Assembly: GCA_956465555.1 (NCBI GenBank)
Contig: OY101126.1
Location: forward strand, 910,501 to 974,500
Source of the DNA: Nitzschia sp. pyKryTriq1
Lineage: Eukaryota > Bacillariophyta > Bacillariophyceae > Bacillariales > Bacillariaceae
DNA: 64,000 nt
Direction: 5' to 3'
The notes below the pieces were generated by a model. It searched no databases and was not told the origin of the DNA. It saw nothing but the letters and a program-made list of their open reading frames with translations. Positions 1 through 11,800 of the stretch are shown here, piece after piece; position 1 is the stretch's first letter, and every line of letters starts with the position of its first letter. The translations under genes and the position numbers were made by a program.

Positions 1-1
1 A

Positions 2-610
2 GTTTGGGCGGTCTACGAAGCTCTTTCCAAGATCGGCGACATGTTCTCCGTCGCCGCTGCCTTTGGAAATGTCCACGGTGTCTACAAGCCCGGAAATGTC
101 AAGCTTTCCCCCGAGAAGCTTGGTGGACACCAATCGTATGCCAAGAAGATGCTCAACTCTTCCTTGGAAAAGCCCATCTTCCTTGTCATGCACGGAGGAT
201 CTGGCTCCACTGACGAAGAAATCATGACTGCCGTCAAGAACGGTGTTGTCAAGATGAACATTGATACCGACACCCAGTGGGCGTACTGGGACGGTCTTCG
301 TGCCTTTGAAAAGGAAAAACGTGCCTACCTCCAAGGCCAAATTGGAAATCCCGATGGACCCGACAAGCCCAACAAGAAATTCTACGACCCCCGTGTTTGG
401 GTACGAAAGGCCGAAGAATCCATGTGCAAGCGTGTCATGGTCAGTTGCGAAAAGCTTGGCTGCACTGGAAAGTACACTCCTGTGGACGATGAGCCCAAAT
501 TCCCACAAATTGGAAGCCCCAAGATGACTGCCAGCCCCGTCGTCCTTATGGCTGCCGGTGCCATTGTTGGATCTGCCGCCACTCTTCTCATGAAGGTCAT
601 TTCCAAATAA
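2..610 (+). CDS. Fructose-bisphosphate aldolase, class II (3' part), with hydrophobic C-terminal tail
   Basis: The reading frame is open from base 2, so the gene starts before the window. The product cleaves or forms fructose-1,6-bisphosphate in glycolysis, gluconeogenesis or the Calvin cycle. Visible class IIA hallmarks are AFGNVHGVYKPGN (a Zn-binding His), HGGSGS (Zn and phosphate binding) and NIDTDTQWA (phosphate binding), followed by the conserved NKKYYDPRVW-type segment near 375-405. Bacterial class IIA enzymes end soon after this; here about 45 residues follow, ending in a run of roughly 20 hydrophobic residues (MAAGAIVGSAATLLM) and a short basic end (KVISK), which looks like a tail anchor. 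Diatoms have several class II aldolases, in cytosol and plastid; which one this is cannot be told without the N-terminus. No intron is seen in this part. Confidence 0.93.
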   Translation, partial: VWAVYEALSKIGDMFSVAAAFGNVHGVYKPGNVKLSPEKLGGHQSYAKKMLNSSLEKPIFLVMHGGSGSTDEEIMTAVKNGVVKMNIDTDTQWAYWDGLRAFEKEKRAYLQGQIGNPDGPDKPNKKFYDPRVWVRKAEESMCKRVMVSCEKLGCTGKYTPVDDEPKFPQIGSPKMTASPVVLMAAGAIVGSAATLLMKVISK

Positions 611-1686
611 ACATTGCACATTTTATTAGTTTAATGGCAGGGACGAATGGATAGATTGATGGATTCGGCGACAGCAAGGCCGATGTACGGGATTGTTGTC
701 TGTCGCTGGAAAGTAGATGGATGTGACCATACGAAATATTGCAAGTCAGCAGTCATGGCACACAAAGCAACGCTTGATTGTGAGAGGGTTGCATGTATGG
801 CCTATGAAAGTATCATAGTTTGAAATGCTACTAGTTGTTCATGTACAAAGAATTTCAATTTCTGTATTATACTTATTTCTTGACGGGGTGAGGCTAGGAA
901 TACCGGTACAGTACCAGTACTGTAACAATTTGCTGGGCCGTCGGTCGTTATTCTGGCCTGGGCACTTTTCTCCGGAAATCAACGACGACTACCTTTACAT
1001 TCCTTTCGCGAGGAGAGCATGTCCCAATCTTTTTGTCCCCACTAACAGCTTTTACTCGCAAATGGTCTTTATTTTTAACAATCTGTAGAGAAAACTTCAA
1101 TACTTGCCTTGTATGCGAAGGCCTATCTACTAGCTACACGCACCCAGGTCGAAAAATCTACAATACTACTCGTATACTCGATAGGATTTTCATGATGCAA
1201 AGTGTTTATTTTCTAATCTCTAGTAGAGTACAAGTATAGCGTGCGAGTCGAACGGTCAGCTTTTGGATCCGTATCAAGCTGGTCGCTCGAAAATTGACTC
1301 GGTCGAACCAGATTTGGCGAAGCGGTTGCTTGAATCGGATGGATCTAAAAGATCCATCTGATGATGAAGTGATAAGTAGTGATGCATAACGTACCAGGTA
1401 CCAGGTACCGGTACCGGTATGCTCCCGATCGCGAATGCGCAGGCGCGGCACGATTGATTACCACGTCACAGGTCATAGCGTCAAGTTTTTTCCCACCACG
1501 ACAACAATGAACGATCATCATGATCATAATATTATTATTATGATGAAGATGAACATCGCTGCTTGTCGCATTCAAAGCGTCAGTAAAGCGCATTTTGGAA
1601 AACGAGGAAGAGCAATCAAATATCGAGCAAGCACTGAAACCCGTGACATTATTATTGAAAGCGAGTTACTGAAAGGTCATTTCACA
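611..1686. other. Intergenic region between aldolase and ccdA
   Basis: I see no convincing gene here. The short open frames have no recognisable domain. Palindromic words occur (TACCGGTACAGTACCAGTACTGTA near 900; stacked GGTACC words at 1396-1420). The frame of ccdA is open upstream to 1435, but those codons encode low-complexity His/Met/Ile sequence, so I treat them as 5' leader. Confidence 0.6.
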
Positions 1687-2745
1687 ATGGCACAGAGAAG
1701 ATTTCAAAAGAAACGAGCTTTATGTCTAATTTCCGGCCTTCTGGCGGCGGGATTTCCACTATCGACGGCGTTTGGGCATCATCCGTCGCAATCTACAAAC
1801 AAGAGACCCAACGATCGCAATTCATTTTCAGGCAGAGCGACGGGATCGTCCGATAGAAATGGAGTTTCAATGCAGATGCTGAACTGGTCGGAACTAGCCT
1901 TCAATGCTCAAAATGCCGCGAATAACATGGCATCAACGAGTCTGGAAGACCCGTCCAACGTCGTTTCATCCATTCCTGTCATGTATGGAGCCGGTCTCTT
2001 AACGTCAGTCTCGCCTTGTGTTTGGGGCTTGCTACCGCTGACAATGTCGTATATTTCCACAGCGGCAGGCGAACGACAAGACAAAGCCACTACTCTTCCG
2101 ACGCTGGCATTCGCTGGTGGGCTAGCTACCGTATTTTGTTCGTTGGGCTTGATCGCTGCGTCTGTGGGAGGAGCTGTCTATGGAAATAGCGGAAATACGA
2201 ATATCTTGTTGCCGCTCATTTCGAATGGAATTTGTTGTCTGATGGCAATGCAGTTACTGGAATTGATCAACTTGCCTCTGCCCAATTTGCAGCCATCGGC
2301 ACCATCACGGAACGACGATGAGTTGATCCTGATTGATGGAAGTGGAAAGATTCTCACCAAAGACAACGGAAAAGAAAAGGGATCTTTGTTCCGGACTTTT
2401 CTCTTGGGAGGATCCTCGGCTTTGGTAGCATCGCCTTGTGCCACTCCCGTGCTGACGTCCATCCTAGCCTTTGTGGCGAACAGCTCAAATCCTTTGCTCG
2501 GTGCTATGCTGTTATTCTTTTACACCTTGGGCTACTCGACTCCACTTCTTATTACGGCTGCTACGGGTGGACAAGCCTTGGTGCGACTAAAGCAAATGGG
2601 CGACGATCAAACTTCGATCTACGGAAAGATCGCGCCGTGGGTGACCCCGTTTACGGCTGGTATCCTATTATGGTATGGGACCAACGGATTGTTGACGACA
2701 GCGTTTGGCGACCCATCGCTAGCAGGGCTGGTCATCCTCGAATAG
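1687..2745 (+). CDS. ccdA: CcdA-like thiol-disulfide transporter, probably plastid (cytochrome c biogenesis)
   Basis: A 352-residue DsbD/CcdA-family membrane protein. CcdA moves reducing equivalents across the thylakoid membrane to keep apocytochrome haem-binding cysteines reduced for cytochrome f and c6 assembly. The two pseudo-symmetric halves each carry the family motif: SPCVWGLLPLTMSYIS (about residue 108) and SPCATPVLTSILAFVA (about residue 249), with one redox Cys each, and six hydrophobic segments are visible. The start at 1687 is chosen because it opens a basic, hydrophobic signal-like stretch ending in STAF, which resembles the F-containing cleavage motif of diatom plastid preproteins; the frame is open 84 codons further up but that part is low complexity. 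Its 3' end faces the end of the giant minus-strand gene only 91 bases away. Confidence 0.85.
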   Translation: MAQRRFQKKRALCLISGLLAAGFPLSTAFGHHPSQSTNKRPNDRNSFSGRATGSSDRNGVSMQMLNWSELAFNAQNAANNMASTSLEDPSNVVSSIPVMYGAGLLTSVSPCVWGLLPLTMSYISTAAGERQDKATTLPTLAFAGGLATVFCSLGLIAASVGGAVYGNSGNTNILLPLISNGICCLMAMQLLELINLPLPNLQPSAPSRNDDELILIDGSGKILTKDNGKEKGSLFRTFLLGGSSALVASPCATPVLTSILAFVANSSNPLLGAMLLFFYTLGYSTPLLITAATGGQALVRLKQMGDDQTSIYGKIAPWVTPFTAGILLWYGTNGLLTTAFGDPSLAGLVILE

Positions 2746-2836
2746 AAATCAAATAGACGCTACATACAGAGCAGAGAATGATAAAGCATCAACTATAGAA
2801 CTGATACGTATTGTTCTTCTGTTCGGTGGCCTCTCT

Positions 2837-5800
2837 CTAGCCTAGGTATTCCAATTCTACCTTGTCCGAGACGGCCTGCGAAATACGCCGCCCAATCTCA
2901 GCTTCCAAAATCCCAGCAACGTCGGAAGAACTCTGCGCAATCTCGACAAAAACATCGGACAATTGGGTTGCGTTGGCACTGGTATGAATCTTGCCCCTAC
3001 CAGAGGAGCGCGTGATGTGGGCAAGCTGACGCGTGTCGAGCCCAGGCCCAAATGCAATCACATGAAGCTCAAGCTCGTTTCCCCACCGTCTGTGGACCTC
3101 CTGGCTCAGATTTTTGAAAATCTGAGCTGTGATGAGAGCATCAGTTTCATCCGCAACTCCATCACTCATAAAAATGACGACTGGCTTGTGAGAATTCGCT
3201 GGAGTTGCGAGAGCCAAAGCATTGGCGTATTTCGCTGCAGGAGAGTAACAGGTGCCGCCGCCACTATAGGCCAAGTCTCCAGGAGCATCGCCGATGGGGT
3301 GTTGGTCAACTGTAACTCTTGCCATCGACTGGAATTGGACGACAGACACAAGATCGGAGGAGTTTTGATTAGCCAATCGACGCGACAAGAAATGTTGATA
3401 AGCAGCCACGACTCCCATCCATTCGTATTTCATAGAGCCCGATTCGTCCAAGACGAAAATGATATGCTGACAGTAACCACTTGAGAGTACCGGTGTACCT
3501 CCGCTCCTACTAGACTTTGGAGCCATCGGGATACGAGTAAGCTCTCGTCCCTCGATATTGTTACAATGATTCAGAAGAAGAAGTGAAAGCTTCTCCTCGG
3601 TGGCAGCAGTTGCATCTGGATTGAAAGAGCAGAAGAACAAATCGATTCCCTTCTGCACCAACATATCCACAACCGACTCAGCAGTAAGCCCATTCGGTTG
3701 CACAAGGGGAAAATTGTCGGCGTTCGTGACTTGTTTCGAACACGGGGGGACTAGGCCGTGTGCAGGCGCATCGGTCACGACCATGATGAGTTTGACCATT
3801 GCAGTCCAGTCATCCGTCCCATTCCAATCGGCACAGGAGTGGATCGCTCCAAATAGGTCTTCCGCCAAATCATACCCTCCTGATGGTACATTTGTCTCGT
3901 TTTTAATGAATCGTAGGGCATTGTCCATGCTCTCAGTGAAATGGCAGTCAGCTGTGAACATGCTTTCACGGAATTGCTGATTCGAGTCTTCGATATCGCG
4001 GAACGCCACACTACCCACGCGTAGCTTGAATTCGACATCTGGGAATTTAGCCTTCAGTTTTGTCGCGATTGAACCATTGCCCACGAGCAATCTTTTGATC
4101 GTTTCGCGCGCTGCTTTCATGTACGGGCTCATGCTGCCCGTAACATCAATGACGTAGCCAATATCAATCACAACACAGGAAGGCATCGGTCTTTTCTTCA
4201 TCGAAAGGTAAATATCCTTGAACTGCAACGAAGCTTGCTTTCTGTCGGCAGCAAGAAGAGTATCGAAATAGCTGTGGGAATTTATGTCACGCTTTGTGGC
4301 GTCCTCTAGATTTTTGTCCATCTCTGCACAGTGCTGATCGTATCTTGTATCCCGGGCTTCACAGAGCTTCTCGTACCATTCCTTCTTCGGTTCGCGATCT
4401 TTGAAGGATCTAGGTACATTGAAATCACCCTCAAGATCTGAATCCAACAATATCAGCTGGTAGGTGCCCCTTTTCCCCTGCCGCGCTGTTCGGCCCTGGA
4501 CTTGGATTTCCTCGCTCTCCTCAGCTGATAAGAAAGTTTGGATAATATGAACGCCCCCGTTTTCTTGCACCTTTTTATCCTTGCAGAAAAAATCGGTACC
4601 TCGGCCAAAAACGCCGGAACAGATGGTCAACTGTCCAGCGGTTGCGGGTTTCTTGATGACAAAGTCTTTTTCCGCGGCTTCCATATCTTCCGTCAACTTC
4701 GTTTTCTTCCGACCAAGTCGTCGATAGAATGAAGACGATTCGAATTCATTCAACTTGGTAGCGTCCGAAAAGAAGACAATCACAGCTCGATCCTTCGCTG
4801 TCGCACTGCAAATTTCACTGCAGATTTTATGATAGTAGTCACTTTGTCCCGCCTCGATGAAAATGCCATCTCCTGTCTTCTCAAATTCGAAATTGGATTT
4901 CCCATACACGCTCGGCATGTAAATGAACTTCGTGATCCCATAGCTTCTAAGGACATTCTGCTCGTAATCCCCCATTGCGTCCAAAGTTCCGGATACTCCC
5001 AGAATTCTGTACGGATGGATGTTTGCGTAGGAAAATTGAGCACATGAAACATTCATACTCAGTACTTTCTCCAGAGTTCGGTCATTGTCTTTCAGACCTC
5101 CTGCATCGTACTCTTTGAGGTACGCAAAAGCTGTTCGGTAGCCCAGGGTGACGTCGTAGGAAATTGTGTCGAGAACTCTGTATCCGATTCTATCATTGGA
5201 ATCCAAGTAGTACGGCTGTTCATCGACCCGCTGAACGTCATCCAGCATCAAAGAAATCTCATTTTCGATGACAAATTCAAATGATGGGAACTTGGCGACC
5301 AATTCTCTGTAAACGTCCATCTGTTTAATGTCACTGAGGCGCAGTCTACGGCTGGCCTGTTTGTGTGATGTCCAAATCACTTTCAGAATCTGTCGAATCT
5401 CGGGTTCTCGGAGCTGGGCAGCTTGATTGTATGTTTGACCATAAAAGTCGGAGCCGAAGAAAACGTCAACTTCGTCAACCAGAATAACTTCATTGGGCTT
5501 GGAACCTTCCTCGGTACCCCTGAGAAGCGACAGAACATCTTTTGAAGGTCCACCAGCACATGTCTCGACGCTTGTCTGCTCTTCTAATTCGTCTTCGGTG
5601 CCATGCGATTGATGCTGCGCAAGAGCTACTGACGATTGCCTGCTATTCCCATTAGTAATACGAATCTTTGAAGGCAGCGATTCTAGCGACGGATTTCTGG
5701 TCGCTCGCAACGGAGAACTTTTGGTAGGCTTTCCTCGAAGGAGGGCTTCAGTCAGTGACCTGATATCGCCCTTTGATGCTGTGGTATCCTCGGAGAACGC

Positions 5801-8800
5801 AGTGATTTTGCTGTATTTGATGCGGAGACCCAGCCCGAAGAGGTCAAATACATCTGCGAAGAGGGCATAGTCCCGGTTCGAAAGGTACTCGCTATAGCAA
5901 ACACAACGCACTTTGAAGCCCAGGAGGCCAAGGACTGTCGCGGCTGCGCCAAGGATCATCGACTTGCCCTCACCCGTTCTGATTTGTAGAAGCTGACTTT
6001 CCAGGTCGTCGCCATCCGGAGAGTCGCAGCCGAACATATATAGCACGGTCAAGATCTGGATGTTGTGCGGCTTCAACAGAATTTGCTGCCCTAATTTTGC
6101 AGCTTCCTCGGAAGAATCAATACGGTTGAAACTTTCGCCCGACTTGCAGACGGTGAAAAGGGCAAAGACACCACCAAGTATCTGTGGAATCGTGTCTCTC
6201 ACGTCTTGATTCCAGCCTCGACTGCAATCGACTGGCTGGGTTTTCTTGCATATACTAATGACTTTGTTCACCAGAGCCGATTTATCTGCGTCAGGTCGAA
6301 TATACTCACCAAGCAAAAGATTGTATTCTGCCTCAAAGATTTCGAAACTTCTCAGCAACGCATCGTGATCAAGGACCAGCGGCCCGACCGAATAATCCAG
6401 CGAACGGACTAAGATTCTCTTCACTGAGTCTTCGACTGGTTTTTGAGTCGTTTCAGTATTCCATGCCATTGTCCTTACTTCCTTGAAGTGACTGAACTCT
6501 TCGAGAATGAAATGAGCCACCTGAGCCGTTGCATCGTCGTCATCATTGCCTCGATGGAGACCAAGTCCAAGCTCAAAAACATAGCTGAAACCCCATCCAT
6601 TGCACATACAGCACTCGAGGACCTCAGCCATGAGTCTTTTGGTAAAATCCCTCAGAGCCTGCAACTCAAAAAGTACATGTCCCATCTGTATGAAGATACG
6701 ACGGAATTCGCTTTCATTAGCTTTTGCCGATGCCTCTGATGACAAGAGCTCGCGGGCTTCCTTTCCGAGTTGACTTATTTCGCTTTCGATCTTTTGAATG
6801 ATTCCATCGTTCCAAGACTCTGAGAAAACCCTTGAATGAGATTTCAAGGAGTTTTCCATAGATCGTAAGTCGCTGACGGTGTCGTTCAAGGCTCGATACT
6901 TCCTTTCGACCCACAGGGTTTGGACTTCAATTCTCGATTTGTTGACGTGATCTTTGACTAGCTCTTCGACCCCTTCCCGGATATGACCGCAGTCAAGTTC
7001 AGGAACCACCAGATCTTTAAGCTCCACGAGTCCCGAAAGTCTAAATAAAACCTTGGCGACGATGTCATACCGTTCTTCGTCCAGCAGTCTCTTGATTTTT
7101 GTTCGAAGATTCACGTTCACTCGGGAAATTTGTTGATCAAAAGGACGGCATTGGTCCAATCGTCTGGACGTCACTGATGTGAGGAGTACATCCTGGGCCT
7201 CCTTGATCTTTCGAAATAATTCACCGGTATCACCATCAGTTTTGCGAGTTTTGTCAGGGTGATGCTGCAAGGCCTTTGCCTTGAAAGCGCGTTTGATTTC
7301 TTGCTCATCGGCAGAAGGAATAATGCCGAGAGCAGCGAAATACTTAATTTTGCTGAAGTCACGTCCAGCGCTGAAGTGTTCATGGCATAGAGAAACTATT
7401 TGAGGTAGCCACTTGTCTTCAGTCTTGATCTCTTCAGAGAAAAGCGTGTAGTGGTCGGCCACAAAGCCACCGAAAATCCTTGCGTTCTCTACGTCAGCTC
7501 TGACAGCGGAGAAATCCAAAGCGTCAGATTCCATTTTCAGCATCACCATAACGGACGACACTTGACTGCCAAGGATCTCAAAGACTAACTGATTTACAAG
7601 GCTGAACTTTGCCATGACGTCGACACTCCCAGAGATACAAGAGATATTCAGCGCCACACTGCGAATGTCAGCAAAGATCCTTTCGAAACGGGTAAGATCC
7701 AATCCATTGAGCACTTTGACAGCAGACTCCAAAATTTCGATGGACTTCTCCACTGCATCCCTTTTGAGGTCGCACAAAGCTTCCTTTGATTTTGGTACAT
7801 GTGCGACGAGATGATCGCTCAGCAGCTCCAATACTCTAATACCCTTCTGAACACCGGTGAAATCTCCTGCGGCTAGAGCCTTCGTGGCCTGGGAATAAGT
7901 GCGGTTCACCTGTCGCTTGAGTCTATCGCAATGTTTATCATACGAAATATCCCCGGAAAAGAATGCTAAACCTCTCCCCAATAAACTTGGCGACTTAAGC
8001 TTGTCTAGCTTTCGGGATAAAGACTGTAGTGTGCTGTCGATCGCAGGCCCTTCGAAATGGAGGACTTCTTCCCCATCATCGGCACTCCTACGCCAAAGGT
8101 TCAGTTTGGTTCTGCACTCAAATGGTAGAGTAGAGCTGTCAATATGGGTCTTTAGACCCCCTTCCAAAACTCCGATAAAAGATTGAAGAAGCGCAACCCC
8201 ATCATCGAAGCAACCTCTTTCGCCCACATCCCTTTCGACTTGCAAGAGCATCGTCTTGATCCTGGCTTCGAGGTCGGTGGTGGTTTCCATGTAGAGGTTG
8301 GTGAGTTGCGCTGTGGCAAGGTGAGTGCTCTCTGAACCTTTTCGCAAACCCGTCAAGAGTCTCAACAGTTCGTGATCATTTGAAAACCCCGTCTCAAAGA
8401 ATTTTTTGATCTCCACGGAGATCGATCGCAGGGTTTTCTCGTATTGGTCGGTCACGTCGGTCACCTTCCTTTTGACTCCGACCGATAATTGGTCGCCAAA
8501 AAAACTTACGAGCTTTGTTGCCCTTGATTTCGAAATGGCCATTCTAGCAAAGTTAAGATCTTTCGATCCTTCCGCGAAGTTGGTCAGAACAGTGTTTAGT
8601 TTGCTGTCGATCAGATATCTGAAACGCTGGATATCATATTTTAAATCAATCATACTCTTCAGGTAGAAGCCGATTTCAGCTTCGGCATCGTCCAGGACCT
8701 TTACAATCCTGACAATCTTCTGCGCACTCTCATCTGTTAGATTAGCGGAGAGGAGAGACTTGGCCAAATGTATCTCATCTTTTAGACGAGTAACGATCGT

Positions 8801-11800
8801 CTGCCCATATCCATGGAACTTCTTCCTTTTCAGTTGGTCTTTCGACTGAGCGAGAGGGGCAAGGAGCTCTCCAATATTCTTGAAGTCCTCATTTGCGATC
8901 AGGTCTTCTAGGACCAAATCAACGTCAGACTCTTTTTTCTCGCGAAGCTTCCGCAACGGACCCAGCCTGGAGGAAGCCTGACCTCCGATATATTGATCGA
9001 TTAAAGTTGCTTTTTCCAGATCCTCCACGAGTGCGTCGATCTGGTCCCACTCGGCTGTCGTTTCCACGAGCTTTTCGATCGCATGAGCTTTCTCAACAAC
9101 AATATCTTCTACTCGATCCTTGTAGTCTTCGAAGGCCGGTAGAAACTGACCCACTGTGGGAAACTCGCACAAAACCTCCACACACGCGAGGCTGGCAGCA
9201 AGAATCGCAAAATCTCCAACAAGATCAAACTCGCGGTCCACTTTATCTTTGACAGAATAAAGTGCGTTCACGATGTGGGAATATATAACGTCCGATTCAG
9301 TTTGTAAACCAAGCTCGGAGACTTGCTTCATTTCACGGAGAAGGCCGTCTAGCTTTGCCGTCTCCGCTCTCAACTTGTCCAGCGATTGCATTTCCAAGGC
9401 TTCATGCCAATTTCGGAGGCATGTTTGGGTTCGACGATCCATCTTTTCGAGGAAGGTGCGAAGTTCAGAATAAAGTTTATCGTCCATACTCGCAAAATCC
9501 TCGTTCCCAATCGCCGAGGCAAAAGCAGAGATCTGGCGGATCTCGCCAAAACAAACCTTGATGTCTTCCAGAGCTCTGGATGAGTCTTCCCTGGCGTCAA
9601 AGAGCTTCTTCAGCGACTGATTGACTTGAGTCTGGACGTTCGCCATTCTGTTGTTGTACTTTCGATGCGAGTTGCTTGAGACGTTCTTCAAGAACCGGTC
9701 TTTGAAGTCAAACAGCTCATCGAAGCAAACGGAATCATCTAAACTCAAAAGAGCTTGTCCATCCGCAACTGCGTCGCGAATACCATGATCTTTTACAAGT
9801 TGCGAGTTGCGACTCACTCTATCGGCCATCTGTGAGAGTTCCGACCTCGCAACTGCAATGATAGCCGCACATGCGTATCGTGTTTCTCTCCACTCGGAGC
9901 CACGAAGCTCGTCAAAGTAAGAGGCACCGGTTTTTAGCACCGTGATTCGCTGAAAGGTGTCTCGGCTGCAGGCAATACCCGATGTCGTCCACATTCGGGC
10001 TGACTCTTGATAGTACCCGACGACGCGACTCTTTATATCTTCGATGAGTGATGTCGCTTTCTTTTTCAGACCTAGGTCCATCTTCTCAAGAACTCCTTGC
10101 AAGAGAATCAATACCTTTGATCGGGAAGCAAACTCAACAAGTTCCTCTAACGAGAGCTCGTTCGACTGCATCCCATTATCAGCTTCATTTTGCCATTCCG
10201 AAATGGTCTCTTGTATGTGTTTTTTGGCTTTTGCAAAGGCACCGATGACTGAGGCGACTTGAAGATCATACGCCGAAAGCGACTCTTGATGATCAGCAAC
10301 CGATCCGAGCACTTTGAAATCATCACCAAGAGCCTTCAAGTTGTGCTCCGTCGCCTTCATCAGATCGATGGATAAAAAATCGGAGAGCTTGGCCTCATAG
10401 CTGGCAAGGAGACAATTGTAGTGGCACAGTGCCTCGTCATAGAAGTCCTTGAATTCTGGAAACGCATGAGCCCACACCTGGAGCGAGCCGAGCTTGCGGG
10501 CAACAACGAGAAAGGAAACACACGGCTCCGTCAATATGCTTTTCTTATATTGATTCAGTGCTCGAGCCATTCGGTTGGCAAAGTGAGCGGCCGAAAACCC
10601 CTTGAGCTCCGACAAGTGATACATCCCATTTCGTAGTTTTTCGGCATCTTCGATGGTGAAATACTCTTCCAAACTAGTACCACGTTTGATTTGCTCGTCG
10701 ACAACCGACTTCTCTTGCCGACAAAAGCGCTCAATGATTTCTTTGCAATCACCAGCCGCATTGTTGATATCGATGAGGCCAACGTACTCTCCGAGGTACT
10801 CAAGGGTTTCCTTGATGTCCTTCACCCGAGGAGCGTCGGCCGGGCTTTTCGAAAGAAGATGCTTGAGTTCGAGGAGGTTACTCCTGACTTCACCAATGAG
10901 AGTTGACTGGGATGCTACCGTCAGAGCACCGTTCACGGTTAGATTGGTATTTTCGATAGGCTCCAATTGTTTGTTCGACTCAGCAAATCTGGTAAAACGA
11001 GAAAAGTCGAAATGCAAGGGATGGAAGATTTGAACATAAGGATACTTCTTCTCGAGAGATGACTTGATGCAACGAAGGACCACCTTGACTCCTTCATCCG
11101 TTGTTCCTTGGTAGATATGAACGATTTCACGATGCAAGCGCTGACTTGCTACCTTGGAATCTTCCGGGAAAAGCTCGTTCGTGTGCGAGAACAGAAAGGC
11201 AAAGCTCTTCTTCTTGGCCTCAAAGTCCTGAACAAAGGTACGGATGATTTTCAACACAGCACGCATGGCATCCCCACGAGTTTCGACCAACGAAGCATAG
11301 TTTATCAAAATGATAAATCGCATGCTCTTACATCGCTTGGCAACCTGGGCGATCATGATAGAAGTGGCAATATCTACCTCAAGCCCGTTGGTGTCTTCAA
11401 AGCCAGGCGAGTCCACGTAGAACATGATTTCAGGCTCGCTCTTTTTTCCCGTCTCCCGTTCAAAGCAGTTGATAGCACTAGTTTTGGACGTTTTCTCGTG
11501 TCCGATTTCAAATCCTTCCAAGGGGTCGTCGACTTCGAAGACTCTCTTGATAAATTTCTCGCTTTTCGAGGTCACCTCGTGATCAACAGACATGAACTTT
11601 TTACCAGAGATTCCTTGAATAAGAGAGCTCTTTCCAGAACCCGTCTTGCCAATTACGAGGCATACGTCTTTTCCAGCAATCTTGTCCAACGTGGAGTTTC
11701 CGGTTTGAATGCATGCTTTCAAGCGACCCATATCAAACGGCTTGGAGGCGCCGCTGGGCTCTTGCTCCGTTTCAGGAAGAGAGACTTCGTCTTCGCTGTC

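Noticed and set aside
2178-2462. Minus-strand frame within ccdA
   Set aside because: Antisense of the membrane domain; no independent evidence.
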